A DNA stretch of 64,000 nt from Pseudolabrys sp. FHR47 (GCF_005153485.1 NZ_CP039740.1:2049001-2113000); one strand, 5' to 3'. Shown: positions 1 through 9,473, counted from the stretch's first letter. Numbers and translations: made by a program. Notes: a model not told the origin generated them from the letters alone.

Positions 1-428
1 TTCAGAAAATGGTGGCGCTGGCGGTGTTGGCGCCGATCGTGGCGAGCCAGGGCGGCAATGCCACGACACAGACCATGACGGTCGCGGTGCGGGCGTTGGC
101 GACCCAGCAACTGAACGGCGGCAATGCGCGCTGGGTGATCGCCCGCGAACTGATGGTCGGCCTGCTCAACGGAGTCGCGTTTGCCGTCATCACCGGCATC
201 GCCGCCTATGTCTGGTTCGATGTGCCCGGGCTCGCCGTCGTCATCGGCCTTGCCATGATCTGCAACATGCTCGCGGCGGCGGCCGGCGGCATTCTCATTC
301 CGCTGGGACTGCACCGCCTCAAAATCGATCCGGCGGTGGCATCGAGCCCTTTCGTTACCACCGTAACGGACGTGGTCGGCTTTTTCTCATTCCTTGCCAT
401 CGCGTCTCTGTGGTTCGGTCTGCGCTAA
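1..428 (+). CDS. mgtE: Magnesium transporter MgtE, C-terminal end (partial)
   Basis: The reading frame is open from the window edge to TAA at 426-428, so only about the last 140 residues are present. They are strongly hydrophobic with roughly four membrane segments. The stretch ASQGGNATTQT near the start matches the conserved glycine/asparagine-rich first part of the MgtE transmembrane domain, which lines the Mg2+ pore. The cytoplasmic N-domain and CBS domains would lie to the left of the window. Inferred role: inner-membrane Mg2+ (or related divalent cation) channel. A related SLC41-type transporter is the main alternative. Confidence 0.8.
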   Translation, partial: QKMVALAVLAPIVASQGGNATTQTMTVAVRALATQQLNGGNARWVIARELMVGLLNGVAFAVITGIAAYVWFDVPGLAVVIGLAMICNMLAAAAGGILIPLGLHRLKIDPAVASSPFVTTVTDVVGFFSFLAIASLWFGLR

Positions 429-572
429 TCTCTTAAATGCAGGAATTATCTGTATTTTTCGGCGCATGCATCGACATGGTTACTCTTCATTCACCTCGTT
501 TGCTGACCCTGCATTAAGGCTGTCCGGGTAAAACCTTACTCAATGCCGCGGTGTTCGCGCGGGGGAGTATGT

Positions 573-2462
573 GTGTTGCGTAAGGGCGAGACAGACCTGC
601 CGGGCTTAGGCGCGGACAGCGCCGATTTGCGTCCGGGCTCGGCCGGGACGAACGCGCTCGCATGGCGCGGCAAAGGTCCGTCCTCGCGTCGCATGATTGT
701 GATACTGGCTCTCGTGGCCGTCATCGCCACCATGGTCAGCACCGGCGTCGGCTATCAGATTGCACGCAATCATGACGAGGCCCAACTCCAGGAGCAACGC
801 GCCGCGCTCCGCAACGCTGTTGCCGAGTTCCGGGCCCTTTTCGAGCAAGCCGGCGAAATCGATCCGCGCTTCGTGCGAATGGTCGAGCAGAGTGCCCGCC
901 TCAAAGATCTGAAGTTCGAAGTCGCGCCGATCGACGATGGCCGGGAAATCCAGCCGGTGGTCGATGCCGGCGGCCGCATCGCCGGGTTTTTCACCTGGCA
1001 AAGAAGTGTGCCAATGGCCGAGACAGCCAAGGCTATCATGCCTTTCGTCGCCGTCCTGGCGATGGCGCTTATCGGTTTCGCGGGCTTCTCGGTCTGGCAT
1101 CTGCGGCGTGCGAGCCGGGATTTGATCGAAAGCGAAGCGCTGGCGCGCCGCGCCGCCGACATGGACAAGATCACTGGCCTGCCCAATCATGCCAAACTGC
1201 TCGAACTGCTCGACCTTGCTTTGGCTGAGCGGATGAATGACGAAACCACGGTCTTTGCCGTGTTCGAGATCGACGGCATGGCGGACGTCGCCGCGAATTT
1301 CGGTGTGCTTGGCAGCGACGAACTGATTATCGCATTGGCCGGCCGTATTCGCGAAGCGGCGCCCGAAGGGGCGGTGTGCGCGCGCATCGGCAGCGATGAA
1401 TTCGCGATGTTGCTCACGACGCCGAACGATACAGACATCGGCAAGATCGTCGCAGCGGTAATCGAGAATATCGCGCGGCCCCACTGGTTCGACACCGTGG
1501 TGCGCGTCAGCGCTCACGCCGGCTTTGCGAAGGCGCCGCACCATGCTGCTACTCGCGGCGAACTGACCCGCCGCGCCGAACTTGCGCTGCGCGCTGCCGC
1601 GCAGAAAGGGCCGGGCGCCTGGGTCGCTTTCGAAGCGCCGCTCGATACCGTCTCGGCGGACCAGAAGTTTATCCAGCGCGAATTGCCGCGCGCCGTCAGT
1701 GCCCATGAACTCGAACTGCACTACCAGCCGATCATTGCCGCGCATGGCGGCCGCATCGTCGGCGTCGAGGCCTTGCTGCGCTGGACGCATCCGCAGCGTG
1801 GGGCGATCGGCCCGGCAGTGTTCATTCCGATCGCCGAGCAGATGGGTTTGATGGATGTCATCGGCGCTTTCGTGCTGCGCCGCGCCTTGCAGGAGGCCAA
1901 GCGCTGGCCGGACCTGTACGTCGCCGTCAATCTGTCACCGTTGCAAGTGCGGGACGGCTCGATCGTCGAAACCGTGCGTTCGGCATTGACCGAGAGCGGC
2001 GTGCCGCCGTCGCGGCTGATGCTGGAGATCACCGAAGGCGTTCTGATCGACAACCCGGAAGAGATGGTTCGCCGCATCGAGGATTTGCATGCGCTCGGCG
2101 TACGGGTGGCGCTCGACGATTTCGGCTCCGGCTATTCGAACCTGAGTTATCTGCAGCGCTTTCCGCTCGACAAGCTCAAGATCGACCGCAGCTTCGTCAC
2201 CGCGCTGGGCTCGTCCGCCAATGGCGGCGTTATCATCCAGGCCATCGTCGCGCTCGGGCGGGCGCTTGGCCTGTCGATCCTGGTCGAGGGCGTTGAAACC
2301 GAGCAACAGCGGGTTCTGCTGCGGCTTGCCGGCTGCGACGAGATGCAGGGCTTCCTGTTTGCCAAGCCTGCGCCGGCGGTTGCGATCGACCGGCTGCTGA
2401 AGCAGCAGAAGCACAATGGTGGAAAAACGCTGCCGGACCCGGATCAGGCGCTGACGGCGTAA
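573..2462 (+). CDS. Membrane-anchored GGDEF/EAL protein, probable c-di-GMP phosphodiesterase
   Basis: Two membrane segments (about residues 40-60 and 150-173) flank a short periplasmic sensor, followed by a GGDEF domain (about 180-345) and an EAL domain (about 370-610). The GGDEF signature reads GSDEF (273-277). The EAL domain keeps its metal and catalytic motifs: EALLRW near 399, [26 protein letters not shown] and EGVET. I infer c-di-GMP hydrolysis, with the GGDEF half either regulatory or weakly active. The start is set at GTG 573 because GGGGGAG (561-567) lies 5 bases before it; ATG 543 in the same frame has no visible ribosome site, and TTG 576 is also possible. Confidence 0.88.
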   Translation: MLRKGETDLPGLGADSADLRPGSAGTNALAWRGKGPSSRRMIVILALVAVIATMVSTGVGYQIARNHDEAQLQEQRAALRNAVAEFRALFEQAGEIDPRFVRMVEQSARLKDLKFEVAPIDDGREIQPVVDAGGRIAGFFTWQRSVPMAETAKAIMPFVAVLAMALIGFAGFSVWHLRRASRDLIESEALARRAADMDKITGLPNHAKLLELLDLALAERMNDETTVFAVFEIDGMADVAANFGVLGSDELIIALAGRIREAAPEGAVCARIGSDEFAMLLTTPNDTDIGKIVAAVIENIARPHWFDTVVRVSAHAGFAKAPHHAATRGELTRRAELALRAAAQKGPGAWVAFEAPLDTVSADQKFIQRELPRAVSAHELELHYQPIIAAHGGRIVGVEALLRWTHPQRGAIGPAVFIPIAEQMGLMDVIGAFVLRRALQEAKRWPDLYVAVNLSPLQVRDGSIVETVRSALTESGVPPSRLMLEITEGVLIDNPEEMVRRIEDLHALGVRVALDDFGSGYSNLSYLQRFPLDKLKIDRSFVTALGSSANGGVIIQAIVALGRALGLSILVEGVETEQQRVLLRLAGCDEMQGFLFAKPAPAVAIDRLLKQQKHNGGKTLPDPDQALTA

Positions 2463-2610
2463 CTTTCTTCCACTCGCACCTTCCCGGACGAAGCGGATAC
2501 CGGTTTGCGGCCGGCACAAGCGACACGATAAACTTTCGGCGTATCGCCGTTTCGCGGACGCGGCGATTGCGGCTAGAGTTGCCGTTCCAACCTGTGCCGG
2601 AGACACTTCC

Positions 2611-3783
2611 ATGATCCCCAATGCCTGGTCGGGCTTCGATTTCGGGCTCGGCGACGACGTCGACATGTTGCGCCAGTCGGTCGGCGATTTCGCCCGCGAC
2701 CGCATCGCGCCCCGTGCCGACGAGATCGACCGCACCAATACCTTTCCGCGCGAGCTGTGGCCCGAGATGGGCGCGCTCGGTCTGCACGGCATAACCGTCA
2801 GCGAGGAATATGGCGGATCCAGCCTCGGTTATCTGGCGCATTGCGTGGCCATGGAGGAGGTGTCGCGGGCGTCCGCGGCGGTCGGTCTGTCCTACGGCGC
2901 GCATTCCAATCTCTGCGTCAACCAGATCAGCCGCAACGGCACCGACGCGCAGAAGAAGAAATATCTGCCCAAACTTGTATCCGGCGAACACGTCGGCGCG
3001 CTGGCGATGTCGGAACCGGGGGCGGGCTCCGACGTCGTGTCGATGAAAACGCGCGCTGACAAGGTCGGCGATCGCTACGTGCTCAACGGCTCGAAGATGT
3101 GGATCACCAATGGGCCGGTCGCTGACACTTTGGTGATCTATGCCAAGACCGATCGCACCGCCGGTTCGCGCGGCATCACCGCATTCATTGTCGAGAAGGG
3201 GTTCAAGGGTTTTGCGCCGGCGCAGAAACTCGACAAGCTCGGCATGCGCGGCTCCGACACCTCGGAGCTGGTGTTCACCGATTGCGAGGTGCCGGAAGAG
3301 AACGTGCTCGGCGTCGAGGGCAACGGCGTGAACGTGTTGATGTCAGGCCTCGACTATGAGCGCGTGGTGCTGGCTGCGGGACCGCTCGGCATCATGCAGG
3401 CCTGCATGGACGTGGTGATCCCATACGTCCACGACCGCCATCAGTTCGGCCAGGCCATCGGCCGCTTTCAGCTCATCCAGGCCAAGCTCGCCGACATGTA
3501 TGTGACGATGAATTCCGCGAAGGCCTATGTCTACGCGGTGGCGAAAGCCTGCGACGACGGCCGCACCACGCGCGAAGACGCCGCTGGCGCGATCCTCTAT
3601 GCGGCGGAGAAGGCGACCTGGATGGCGCTGGAGGCGATCCAGTGCCTCGGCGGCAATGGCTACATCAACGATTTCTCGACCGGACGCCTGCTGCGTGACG
3701 CCAAGCTCTACGAGATCGGGGCGGGGACGAGCGAAATCCGCCGCATGCTGATCGGGCGCGAGATTTTCGAGAAGACGCGGTAA
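2611..3783 (+). CDS. ivd: Isovaleryl-CoA dehydrogenase (leucine degradation)
   Basis: This is a full-length 390-residue acyl-CoA dehydrogenase. It carries the FAD/substrate motifs MSEPGAGSD and WITNGPVAD and the C-terminal [10 protein letters not shown] and GAGTSEIRR. The catalytic base is Glu250 in GLDYERV, the position used by isovaleryl-CoA dehydrogenases rather than the late glutamate of medium-chain enzymes; the late position here is Gly in EIGAGTSE. Known reaction: isovaleryl-CoA to 3-methylcrotonyl-CoA, passing electrons to ETF. The next enzyme, methylcrotonyl-CoA carboxylase, is encoded at 23089-24696 and 32456-34405, so the pathway genes are scattered. It converges with the minus-strand gene that ends at 3793. 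Confidence 0.92.
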   Translation: MIPNAWSGFDFGLGDDVDMLRQSVGDFARDRIAPRADEIDRTNTFPRELWPEMGALGLHGITVSEEYGGSSLGYLAHCVAMEEVSRASAAVGLSYGAHSNLCVNQISRNGTDAQKKKYLPKLVSGEHVGALAMSEPGAGSDVVSMKTRADKVGDRYVLNGSKMWITNGPVADTLVIYAKTDRTAGSRGITAFIVEKGFKGFAPAQKLDKLGMRGSDTSELVFTDCEVPEENVLGVEGNGVNVLMSGLDYERVVLAAGPLGIMQACMDVVIPYVHDRHQFGQAIGRFQLIQAKLADMYVTMNSAKAYVYAVAKACDDGRTTREDAAGAILYAAEKATWMALEAIQCLGGNGYINDFSTGRLLRDAKLYEIGAGTSEIRRMLIGREIFEKTR

Positions 3784-3792
3784 AGCGCCCGC

Positions 3793-5022
3793 TCAATCCA
3801 GCTTGTCGAGGATGTCGGCGATCGGATTGCCGGTCCAGGCTTCGGTGACGAAGTCGCGGTGGCGCACGGTGTTTTCGGTTTCGATGAGCGCCACGCCGCC
3901 GCGCCGCCACAAATTCTTGCGGATCGAGGTGTCATAGGCGATGTGCTGCGCCTTAAGCCGCTCGGCTAGCGCCATGTTCTGCCGTCGCGTCGACGACGTG
4001 TAGGATGAAATGAAGAACGACGATTTCGAATTTCTGATGAAGTGGATGAAGTCGTCCATCTCGCCATAGAGGCCGTCCATCAGGACAAGGCCCTTGAGCT
4101 TCTTGCCGAGCCCGCCCTGGCGAATGGCGTAGGCGGCCGGCGAATAGCCGCCGCTATAGGCGACGATGATCACCGGCAGACTGCCGAAGCGCAGGGCTGC
4201 GGCCGGGTTGTTGTCGAGGGCGGCGAGCTTCTCGCCAGCTTCCTTGACGAACCGCTTGAAGCCCCCGGGCTCCCAGAAGCGGCCGGCGCTGGAGTCGGCG
4301 GCATCGACGGCGAATTGCGGCGCAACCAGCACGGCGTTCATGCCTGAGGCGGTGATCTGTTCCGGCACGTTCTGGCGGTTGAGCACGTCGCGCGTCAGCT
4401 CGGCGCCGTGGCCATGGAAGAACACCACCATGACGGCTGGACGCGTCACGTCGAAGCCGCGCGGAATGTGCAGCAGCACACGGTTGTCGCCGAAGGTGGT
4501 GTTTTCCCACAGCACGCCGCCGCGCCAGGTGCGGTGTCCCTTGCGGCCGTTCTCGGTGACGTTGAGGAACGGCTCACCGGTCGCCGGTACGGTGCCGTTA
4601 TAGGGGAAGGGCGCGGAGGCGAATTTGACCAGCGCGGTGCGCGGCGCTGCCCGGGTCGGATTGTGCGCCGGCGGTGTGATCGCAGCTTGGCGTTCCATGC
4701 GGGGTTGCGGGCGCGGAGCGGGCAGCGGGACGGTTTTGACGCCAACAGTGCCCGTTACATCATTGGCCGGCCAGCGCGCCGCAAAAACATCGCTATTGGT
4801 CTGTGAATAGGCGGTGCCGCCCGCGAACAGGCCGGCCGTCAGCACCAGCAGCATCCAGCCGCGGCGGCGCCGTGTCGTTCGCGCGTCTGGGCCTGCGCGG
4901 TGGTCACGCAAGGTCGGATCGTCTCCGGTATCGCCTGCCGGTTGCTCCCGCGGCTGTGCCCATTCGGGACGGCAACGGCGCTGTATACGTAAAACGCCTT
5001 TGGGATGACATTGCGGCGGCAT
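3793..5022 (-). CDS. Membrane-anchored alpha/beta hydrolase-like protein
   Basis: A basic, arginine-rich N-terminus of about 55 residues is followed by a single hydrophobic segment (WMLLVLTAGLFAGGTAYS), so the C-terminal domain should face the periplasm. A proline-rich linker leads to a domain with hydrolase hallmarks: FFHGHGAE (oxyanion-type HG), VAYSGGY with the probable nucleophile serine, LMDGLYGEMDD, and a late histidine in VRHRDF. Substrate unknown; an esterase or peptidase fold is inferred. The start at 5022 has GGAG three bases upstream, but the long basic leader makes an internal start possible. It is divergent from the permease at 5076. Confidence 0.65.
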   Translation of the reverse strand: MPPQCHPKGVLRIQRRCRPEWAQPREQPAGDTGDDPTLRDHRAGPDARTTRRRRGWMLLVLTAGLFAGGTAYSQTNSDVFAARWPANDVTGTVGVKTVPLPAPRPQPRMERQAAITPPAHNPTRAAPRTALVKFASAPFPYNGTVPATGEPFLNVTENGRKGHRTWRGGVLWENTTFGDNRVLLHIPRGFDVTRPAVMVVFFHGHGAELTRDVLNRQNVPEQITASGMNAVLVAPQFAVDAADSSAGRFWEPGGFKRFVKEAGEKLAALDNNPAAALRFGSLPVIIVAYSGGYSPAAYAIRQGGLGKKLKGLVLMDGLYGEMDDFIHFIRNSKSSFFISSYTSSTRRQNMALAERLKAQHIAYDTSIRKNLWRRGGVALIETENTVRHRDFVTEAWTGNPIADILDKLD

Positions 5023-5075
5023 CCACTCCGGCAGCGTCCCATCTTGGGTGTTGCCGTCCGTGAGGTCATATCAAT

Positions 5076-6470
5076 ATGATCAATAAAGAATTAACGACTC
5101 GAGCGGCGCGGGGGCGTTTCGTGGCGGGAGCAAAGGGGGAGGCGGCCGGAGCATCGGGTATCACGATGTTCGCGGCGACGGCGCTGGTTATTGCCGACAT
5201 GGTCGGCGTCGGCGTTTTTACGAGTCTTGGCTTCCAGGTCCAGACGCTCAGCTCCGGCTTCTCGCTGATCCTGCTCTGGGTGGTCGGCGGCATTGTCGCG
5301 CTGTGCGGCGCCGCCTGTTACGCCGAACTCTCCGGGATGTTTCCGCGCTCGAGCGGCGAATACAACTTCCTGCACCGGACCTATCACCCGGCGGTCGGAT
5401 TCATGGCCGGCTGGCTGTCGGCGACGGTCGGCTTCGCCGCGCCGGTCGCGCTCGCGGCCATGGCCTTCGGCGAATATGCGCGACCTTTGCTGCCCGGCGT
5501 GTCGCCTTTGGTGCTCGGCCTCGGTGTCATCTGGATCGCGACGGCCTTTCATCTGACCGGTCTGCGCACCGGCGCCGCCTTCCATAATGTCTCGACGGTG
5601 ATCAAGCTGTTGCTGATCGTCGCTTTCATCGTCGCCGGGCTTGCCTATAGCGAGCCGCAGCCGATCTCGTTCGCGCCGGCAGCCGGCGACCTCGGGCAGA
5701 TATTCACCGCGGCTTTCGCCATCAATCTTGCTTTCGTGATGTATGCCTATTCGGGCTGGAATGCCTCGACCTACATCATCGGCGAAATCCGCGATCCGCA
5801 CCGTACCTTGCCGTTCGCGTTGTTCGCCGGCGTCCTCGTCGTGCTGGTGCTCTATGTCGCGCTCAACGCGGTGTTTCTCTACACCACGCCGGTTGCGAAA
5901 TTCGCCGGTCAGATACAGGTCGCGACCATTGTCGGCGAGCATGTCTTCGGCGCGTTCGGGGGCAATCTGGTTGGCGCGCTGATCTGCATCGGGCTCATTT
6001 CGTCGATCAGCGCGATGATGTGGATCGGGCCGCGCGTCACCATGGTCATGGGCGAGGATTTCCGGCTGCTGCGCCTTTTCGCCTGGCGTTCCCGCTTCGG
6101 CGTGCCGTCTTTCGCCATCGGCTTCCAACTCGTGGTGGCGAGCCTGCTGTTGCTGACGCAGAGCTTCGAGGCGGTGCTGGACTTTATCCAGTTCAGCCTG
6201 ACCTTGTGCTCGTTCTGCGCCGTGCTCGGCGTGATGGTGCTGCGCTTCACAAAGCCCGACCATCCGCGGCCTTATCGGACCTGGGGTTATCCGGTGACGC
6301 CGCTGATCTTCCTCGCCGTCACTGGATTCATGCTCTACTACCTCATGGTCAGCCGTCCGGCCCAGGCTTTGGCCGGCGTCGCGTTGATGCTGGCGGGTCT
6401 CGTCATCTACTCCATCGCACAGAACCACGCGGCCGTGCCGGCCGCGGAGAAGGCCACGGTCATTAAATGA
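5076..6470 (+). CDS. APC-superfamily amino acid permease
   Basis: The 464-residue protein has about 12 hydrophobic segments. The first contains IADMVGVGVFTSLG, the unwound-helix Gly-rich motif of APC transporters, and SGMFPRSSGEYNFLHRTYHP follows segment 2, as in amino acid/polyamine antiporters. Inferred role: proton- or exchange-coupled amino acid uptake in the inner membrane; the substrate cannot be read from sequence. GAGG lies about 9 bases before the start. The stop codon overlaps the next gene (ATGA at 6467-6470), which suggests co-translation with the secreted protein downstream. Confidence 0.85.
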   Translation: MINKELTTRAARGRFVAGAKGEAAGASGITMFAATALVIADMVGVGVFTSLGFQVQTLSSGFSLILLWVVGGIVALCGAACYAELSGMFPRSSGEYNFLHRTYHPAVGFMAGWLSATVGFAAPVALAAMAFGEYARPLLPGVSPLVLGLGVIWIATAFHLTGLRTGAAFHNVSTVIKLLLIVAFIVAGLAYSEPQPISFAPAAGDLGQIFTAAFAINLAFVMYAYSGWNASTYIIGEIRDPHRTLPFALFAGVLVVLVLYVALNAVFLYTTPVAKFAGQIQVATIVGEHVFGAFGGNLVGALICIGLISSISAMMWIGPRVTMVMGEDFRLLRLFAWRSRFGVPSFAIGFQLVVASLLLLTQSFEAVLDFIQFSLTLCSFCAVLGVMVLRFTKPDHPRPYRTWGYPVTPLIFLAVTGFMLYYLMVSRPAQALAGVALMLAGLVIYSIAQNHAAVPAAEKATVIK

Positions 6471-7555
6471 ATCGCATCGCTCTTGTCGCCGCGCTCGCTT
6501 TGAGCTGGCTCGGTCTTGTCGTCACGCCTGCGCGCAGCCTCGAGGCCACGGCGGCCGACACCGCGCGCTTCCTCGCCGGCCTGCCGCCGTCGGTCGGCTC
6601 GCCGCTCGAAACGCTGACCAAGAGCGCGCATTGGCGCAGCCATGCCAAGACGATGGACGCGGCCTTCGCCAGCATCGAAAAGAGCACGCTGACGAAAGTG
6701 CGGGCGTGGTCGCGCGACAACGTCAAGTCGCCACAGTCGACGCTGCTCTATATGTTCGGCGGGCCGGACTTCCTGTTCGCCAATGCATTCTATCCCGACG
6801 CGTCGACTTATCTGCTGGTCGGCCTCGAACCGTCCGGCGATATTCCCGACCTCATGAAAATGCAGCGGCGCGGCGAGGTGCCAGGGCTCGGCAATCTGCA
6901 GAATGCGATGCGCACGCTGCTCGCGGTCAGCTTCTTCATCACCAAGGAGATGCAGGAGACCCTCGGCGGCTCGAACCTGCGCGGCACCATTCCGATCCTC
7001 TACGTCTTCCTGGCCCGCTCGGGCATGGACGTTCGTGATGCCAGCCTCGTGATGGTCGACGACGAGGGCGAGGTGAAGCCGGACGACAAGAAGGGCAAGA
7101 CCTCGGCGCGCGGCGTGAAGATCACTTTCGCCGGTCTGGATGGCCGCGCGCGCACGCTCTATTACCTGACCACCGATCTTTCCAATGGCGGCGTCAAGCG
7201 CGGCGGCTTCCTCAAATTCGCCGGCAAGCTTGGGCCCGCCGATGCGTTCCACAAAAGCGCTTCGTATCTGATGCACACCGACAACTTCTCGCAGATCCGC
7301 TCTTTCGTGCTGGCGCAGACGAAAACCATCGTCCAGGACGATAGCGGCATTCCGCTGCGCTACTTCGACCGGAATGTCTGGGACCTCTATCCCTTCGGCA
7401 AGTATCACGAGCCGCTGGACCTCTTCCCGGAAGGCCGGCAGAGCAAGCTTGCCCGCGAGGTGTTCGGCAAGGCTGCCAAGATCGACTTCGGGCTCGGCTA
7501 TCGCTGGCGCACCGGCGAATCCAACCTGCTGATGGCGGTCAAGAAGCCGCAGTAA
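6467..7555 (+). CDS. Secreted protein of unknown function, coupled to the APC permease
   Basis: The protein has 362 residues, and the first 24 form a typical signal peptide ending near PARSLEA. I do not recognise the family. The body contains FGGPDFLFANAFYP and STYLLVGLEPSG, and is rich in aromatic and basic residues. It lacks further membrane segments and has very few cysteines, so a soluble periplasmic protein is likely. The ATGA overlap with the permease gene suggests a shared transcript and possibly a helper or binding role, but that is inference from position only. Confidence 0.7.
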   Translation: MNRIALVAALALSWLGLVVTPARSLEATAADTARFLAGLPPSVGSPLETLTKSAHWRSHAKTMDAAFASIEKSTLTKVRAWSRDNVKSPQSTLLYMFGGPDFLFANAFYPDASTYLLVGLEPSGDIPDLMKMQRRGEVPGLGNLQNAMRTLLAVSFFITKEMQETLGGSNLRGTIPILYVFLARSGMDVRDASLVMVDDEGEVKPDDKKGKTSARGVKITFAGLDGRARTLYYLTTDLSNGGVKRGGFLKFAGKLGPADAFHKSASYLMHTDNFSQIRSFVLAQTKTIVQDDSGIPLRYFDRNVWDLYPFGKYHEPLDLFPEGRQSKLAREVFGKAAKIDFGLGYRWRTGESNLLMAVKKPQ

Positions 7556-7561
7556 CGCGCG

Positions 7562-7627
7562 TGATCCCGAAAAAGCCTGCCCCCGACTTGATCGGGGGTG
7601 GAAACCGGTTTTCGGACAAGATCATGC
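7562..7627. repeat. Palindromic intergenic repeat, family A (copy 1)
   Basis: The sequence runs from GATCCCGAAAA through an internal stem (CCCCGA/TCGGGG) to GGAAACCGGTTTTCGG and ATCATGC. A second copy in inverse orientation is at 51431-51480. I recall very similar palindromes in many Bradyrhizobiaceae intergenic regions, which I could not check here. Confidence 0.65.
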
Positions 7628-7681
7628 GCAAAAGAAAAAGGGGCGCGTATCATTAACTTTTGCTTCGGCCGAATCGCCTAG

Positions 7682-7706
7682 CCCATTGGACGACCTAACC
7701 AATGGG
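7682..7706. promoter_or_regulatory. Inverted repeat CCCATTGG-N9-CCAATGGG, candidate operator
   Basis: Perfect 8-base arms at 7682-7689 and 7699-7706 overlap the first possible start codon (7702) of the XRE-family regulator. The spacing suits a dimeric helix-turn-helix protein, so autoregulation is inferred. No other long inverted repeat is visible just upstream. Confidence 0.4.
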
Positions 7707-8001
7707 AACCGAAGCCATGATGCGGGTACGCTTGAAGGCGGATGGGCGCATCGTCGAAATTGCCCCGGACGGCAGTGAAATCGCGGTCGAGCATCGCGAT
7801 CCGGCGGCTTTCGTCCGCCAGGTGCGGGCGCGCTGCGGCCTGACCCAGGCAGCCTTCGCCGAGAAAATCGAAGTGCCGATCGAAACGGTGCGCAACTGGG
7901 AGCAGGGCAAGCGTAATCCGCGCGGTCCGGCTCGCGCGCTGCTCAAGGTGATCGACCGCTCGCCGGATGCCGCCTTCGCCGCGCTTGGCGGCCGGCGTTA
8001 G
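7702..8001 (+). CDS. XRE/Cro-family helix-turn-helix regulator, antitoxin-like
   Basis: The 99-residue protein has an N-terminal strand region and then a classical HTH, LTQAAFAEKIEVPIETVRNW followed by EQGKRNP, as in YiaG/HigA-type proteins (COG2944). Such proteins act as DNA-binding repressors or antitoxins, but no toxin gene is adjacent: the upstream gene is a secreted protein and the downstream gene is on the other strand. Starts at ATG 7717 or 7720 are equally plausible, because the nominal ATG lies inside an inverted repeat and lacks a ribosome site. The stop overlaps the stop of the convergent FTR1 gene by three bases. Confidence 0.75.
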   Translation: MGTEAMMRVRLKADGRIVEIAPDGSEIAVEHRDPAAFVRQVRARCGLTQAAFAEKIEVPIETVRNWEQGKRNPRGPARALLKVIDRSPDAAFAALGGRR

Positions 8002-8822
8002 GCTTCGATCGGCCGCGCCGCCGGCCGGTAGCGCGCGATCCGCATCAGCAGGAACATCGCGAACAGCGCAGCGATATAAACGACGAGCTGCAGTTCGGTC
8101 GGCCGCGACACGTAGCCGACCAAAGTGTGCATGAGCTGGCCGAACAGGCTCTTTTCCGTGAGCAGCCACGACGTATCCCACATCGTCTCGCCGAGCCGGT
8201 TGATGATGCCGGCGGCGTAGAGGAACTGCGCCGACTGCGCTGCCATGCCGGCGGCAAGCAGGGCGATCAGCCAGCTCGTCACCGCGAAGATGTAGCGCTG
8301 CGGAATGGCAAGCAGCCCCGCATAAGTGAGTCCCGTGAACGCCGCGCCGGCGAGGATGCCGAGCGCACCGCCGGTGAGCAGCGACAGAGCCGACGTGCCC
8401 TGGGCGAAGATGCCATAGAGAAACAGCACCACTTCCGAGCCCTCGCGCAACACGGCAAGACCGACGACCACGGCGAGCGCGGCCAGCGATTTGGATCCTT
8501 CGCTCACAGCGCTACCGACCTGACGCATCTCCATCGCGATCTCGCGGCCGTGTCTCGCCATCCAGGCGTTGTGCCACATCAGCATGATCACGGCGGCGCC
8601 GAGCACCAGCGCGTTGAACAGCTCCTGACCGATACCTTCGAACGCGTCGGCGATGACACCGGCAAAGGCGGCAACGATGGCCGCGCCGAGAATGCCGGCA
8701 ACGACGCCAATCGTGACCCATCGGCCGCGCCCAGTGACGCCACGCGTTGCCGCCATGACGATGCCGATGATGAGACCGGCTTCGAGAACTTCGCGAAAGA
8801 CGATGACCAGGGCGCCAAGCAT
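7998..8822 (-). CDS. FTR1-family iron permease
   Basis: The 274-residue protein has seven hydrophobic segments and two REXXE iron-binding motifs, REVLE at residues 10-14 and REGSE near residue 125, the hallmark of FTR1/EfeU/FtrC permeases. It should move oxidised ferric iron across the inner membrane. It lies 23 bases downstream of the periplasmic cupredoxin-fold gene on the same strand, giving a two-gene operon like the ftrBC core, without the FtrA and FtrD partners. An Irr-type box at 9250-9266 precedes the operon. Confidence 0.88.
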   Translation of the reverse strand: MLGALVIVFREVLEAGLIIGIVMAATRGVTGRGRWVTIGVVAGILGAAIVAAFAGVIADAFEGIGQELFNALVLGAAVIMLMWHNAWMARHGREIAMEMRQVGSAVSEGSKSLAALAVVVGLAVLREGSEVVLFLYGIFAQGTSALSLLTGGALGILAGAAFTGLTYAGLLAIPQRYIFAVTSWLIALLAAGMAAQSAQFLYAAGIINRLGETMWDTSWLLTEKSLFGQLMHTLVGYVSRPTELQLVVYIAALFAMFLLMRIARYRPAARPIEA

Positions 8823-8845
8823 GGGGAAGCTTTCTTCAATCTCGA

Positions 8846-9178
8846 TTATTCGGCGATCACGACGCCCTTGGCGGTGTCTTCGTGAAACTCGCCGAAGAAG
8901 CCGTAGCGGCCCGGCTTGAGCGGTCCGACGCGCACGATGGCTTTCGAATTCCCGGCTATGATCTTCTCGACCTTGAGCTCGTCGCTCTCGAATTCTTCAG
9001 GGGTGGGGTCGGCGTTGACGACTGTGATGGTGACGCGCTTGTTCGCCGGAACCTTGAGTTCGGCGGGCGAGAACTTGTGGTCCTTGATGGTCAGCGTGAA
9101 GTCGTCGACGGCCTTGGCGGTGAGCGGTGCAATTGCGAGGGCGGCGGCAATAGCGGCAGAGGCGAAGAGGCGGCGCAT
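8846..9178 (-). CDS. Periplasmic cupredoxin-fold protein of the iron uptake operon
   Basis: The protein has 110 residues, with a signal peptide ending at AKA (about residue 23) followed by a single cupredoxin-like beta sandwich. The order DHKFSPAEL, NKRVTITVVN and GRYGFFGEFHED fits the Cupredoxin_1 family found beside FTR1 permeases (FtrB or EfeO N-domain type). The mature part has no cysteine or methionine, so a standard blue-copper site cannot form; a role in binding or handing on iron is inferred. It is the first gene of the operon with the FTR1 permease. Confidence 0.8.
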   Translation of the reverse strand: MRRLFASAAIAAALAIAPLTAKAVDDFTLTIKDHKFSPAELKVPANKRVTITVVNADPTPEEFESDELKVEKIIAGNSKAIVRVGPLKPGRYGFFGEFHEDTAKGVVIAE

Positions 9179-9249
9179 GAGGTCCCCGGCTGTACAGATT
9201 GTCGCACCACCAAATCACGATCACGATGCGGCGCAAGTCCTTAAATTTG

Positions 9250-9266
9250 TTTGGAAATGTTCTAAT
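9250..9266. promoter_or_regulatory. Candidate Irr box (iron control element)
   Basis: TTTGGAA-ATG-TTCTAAT differs at two of 14 fixed positions from the ICE motif TTTAGAA-N3-TTCTAAA bound by Irr in Rhizobiales. It lies about 72 bases before the start codon of the cupredoxin-FTR1 operon, which is where such control is expected. Confidence 0.55.
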
Positions 9267-9473
9267 CAGGCCGTCCTGGAGCCAACTGACTGACAGGACG
9301 GGTGATGTTCGCCCGGAGGGCCAATATTAAATCTGAGCAACATCCGCGATGGTTTGTCCTGGCGCATGGGCGGTTGGCAGGTTCTTACCGGGGAGTCATT
9401 CTCGCGGCCCGATCCGGCGCCTCGAGAGGAAACCAAGGGCAGGCCTGTACGGGTCGCATGAGGGGAGGTCGCG

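Noticed and set aside
5091..6428. Long open frame (445 codons) on the minus strand across the permease gene
   Set aside because: It is the reverse reading of a GC-rich membrane-protein gene; the product is His/Arg/Glu-rich low-complexity sequence without any domain.
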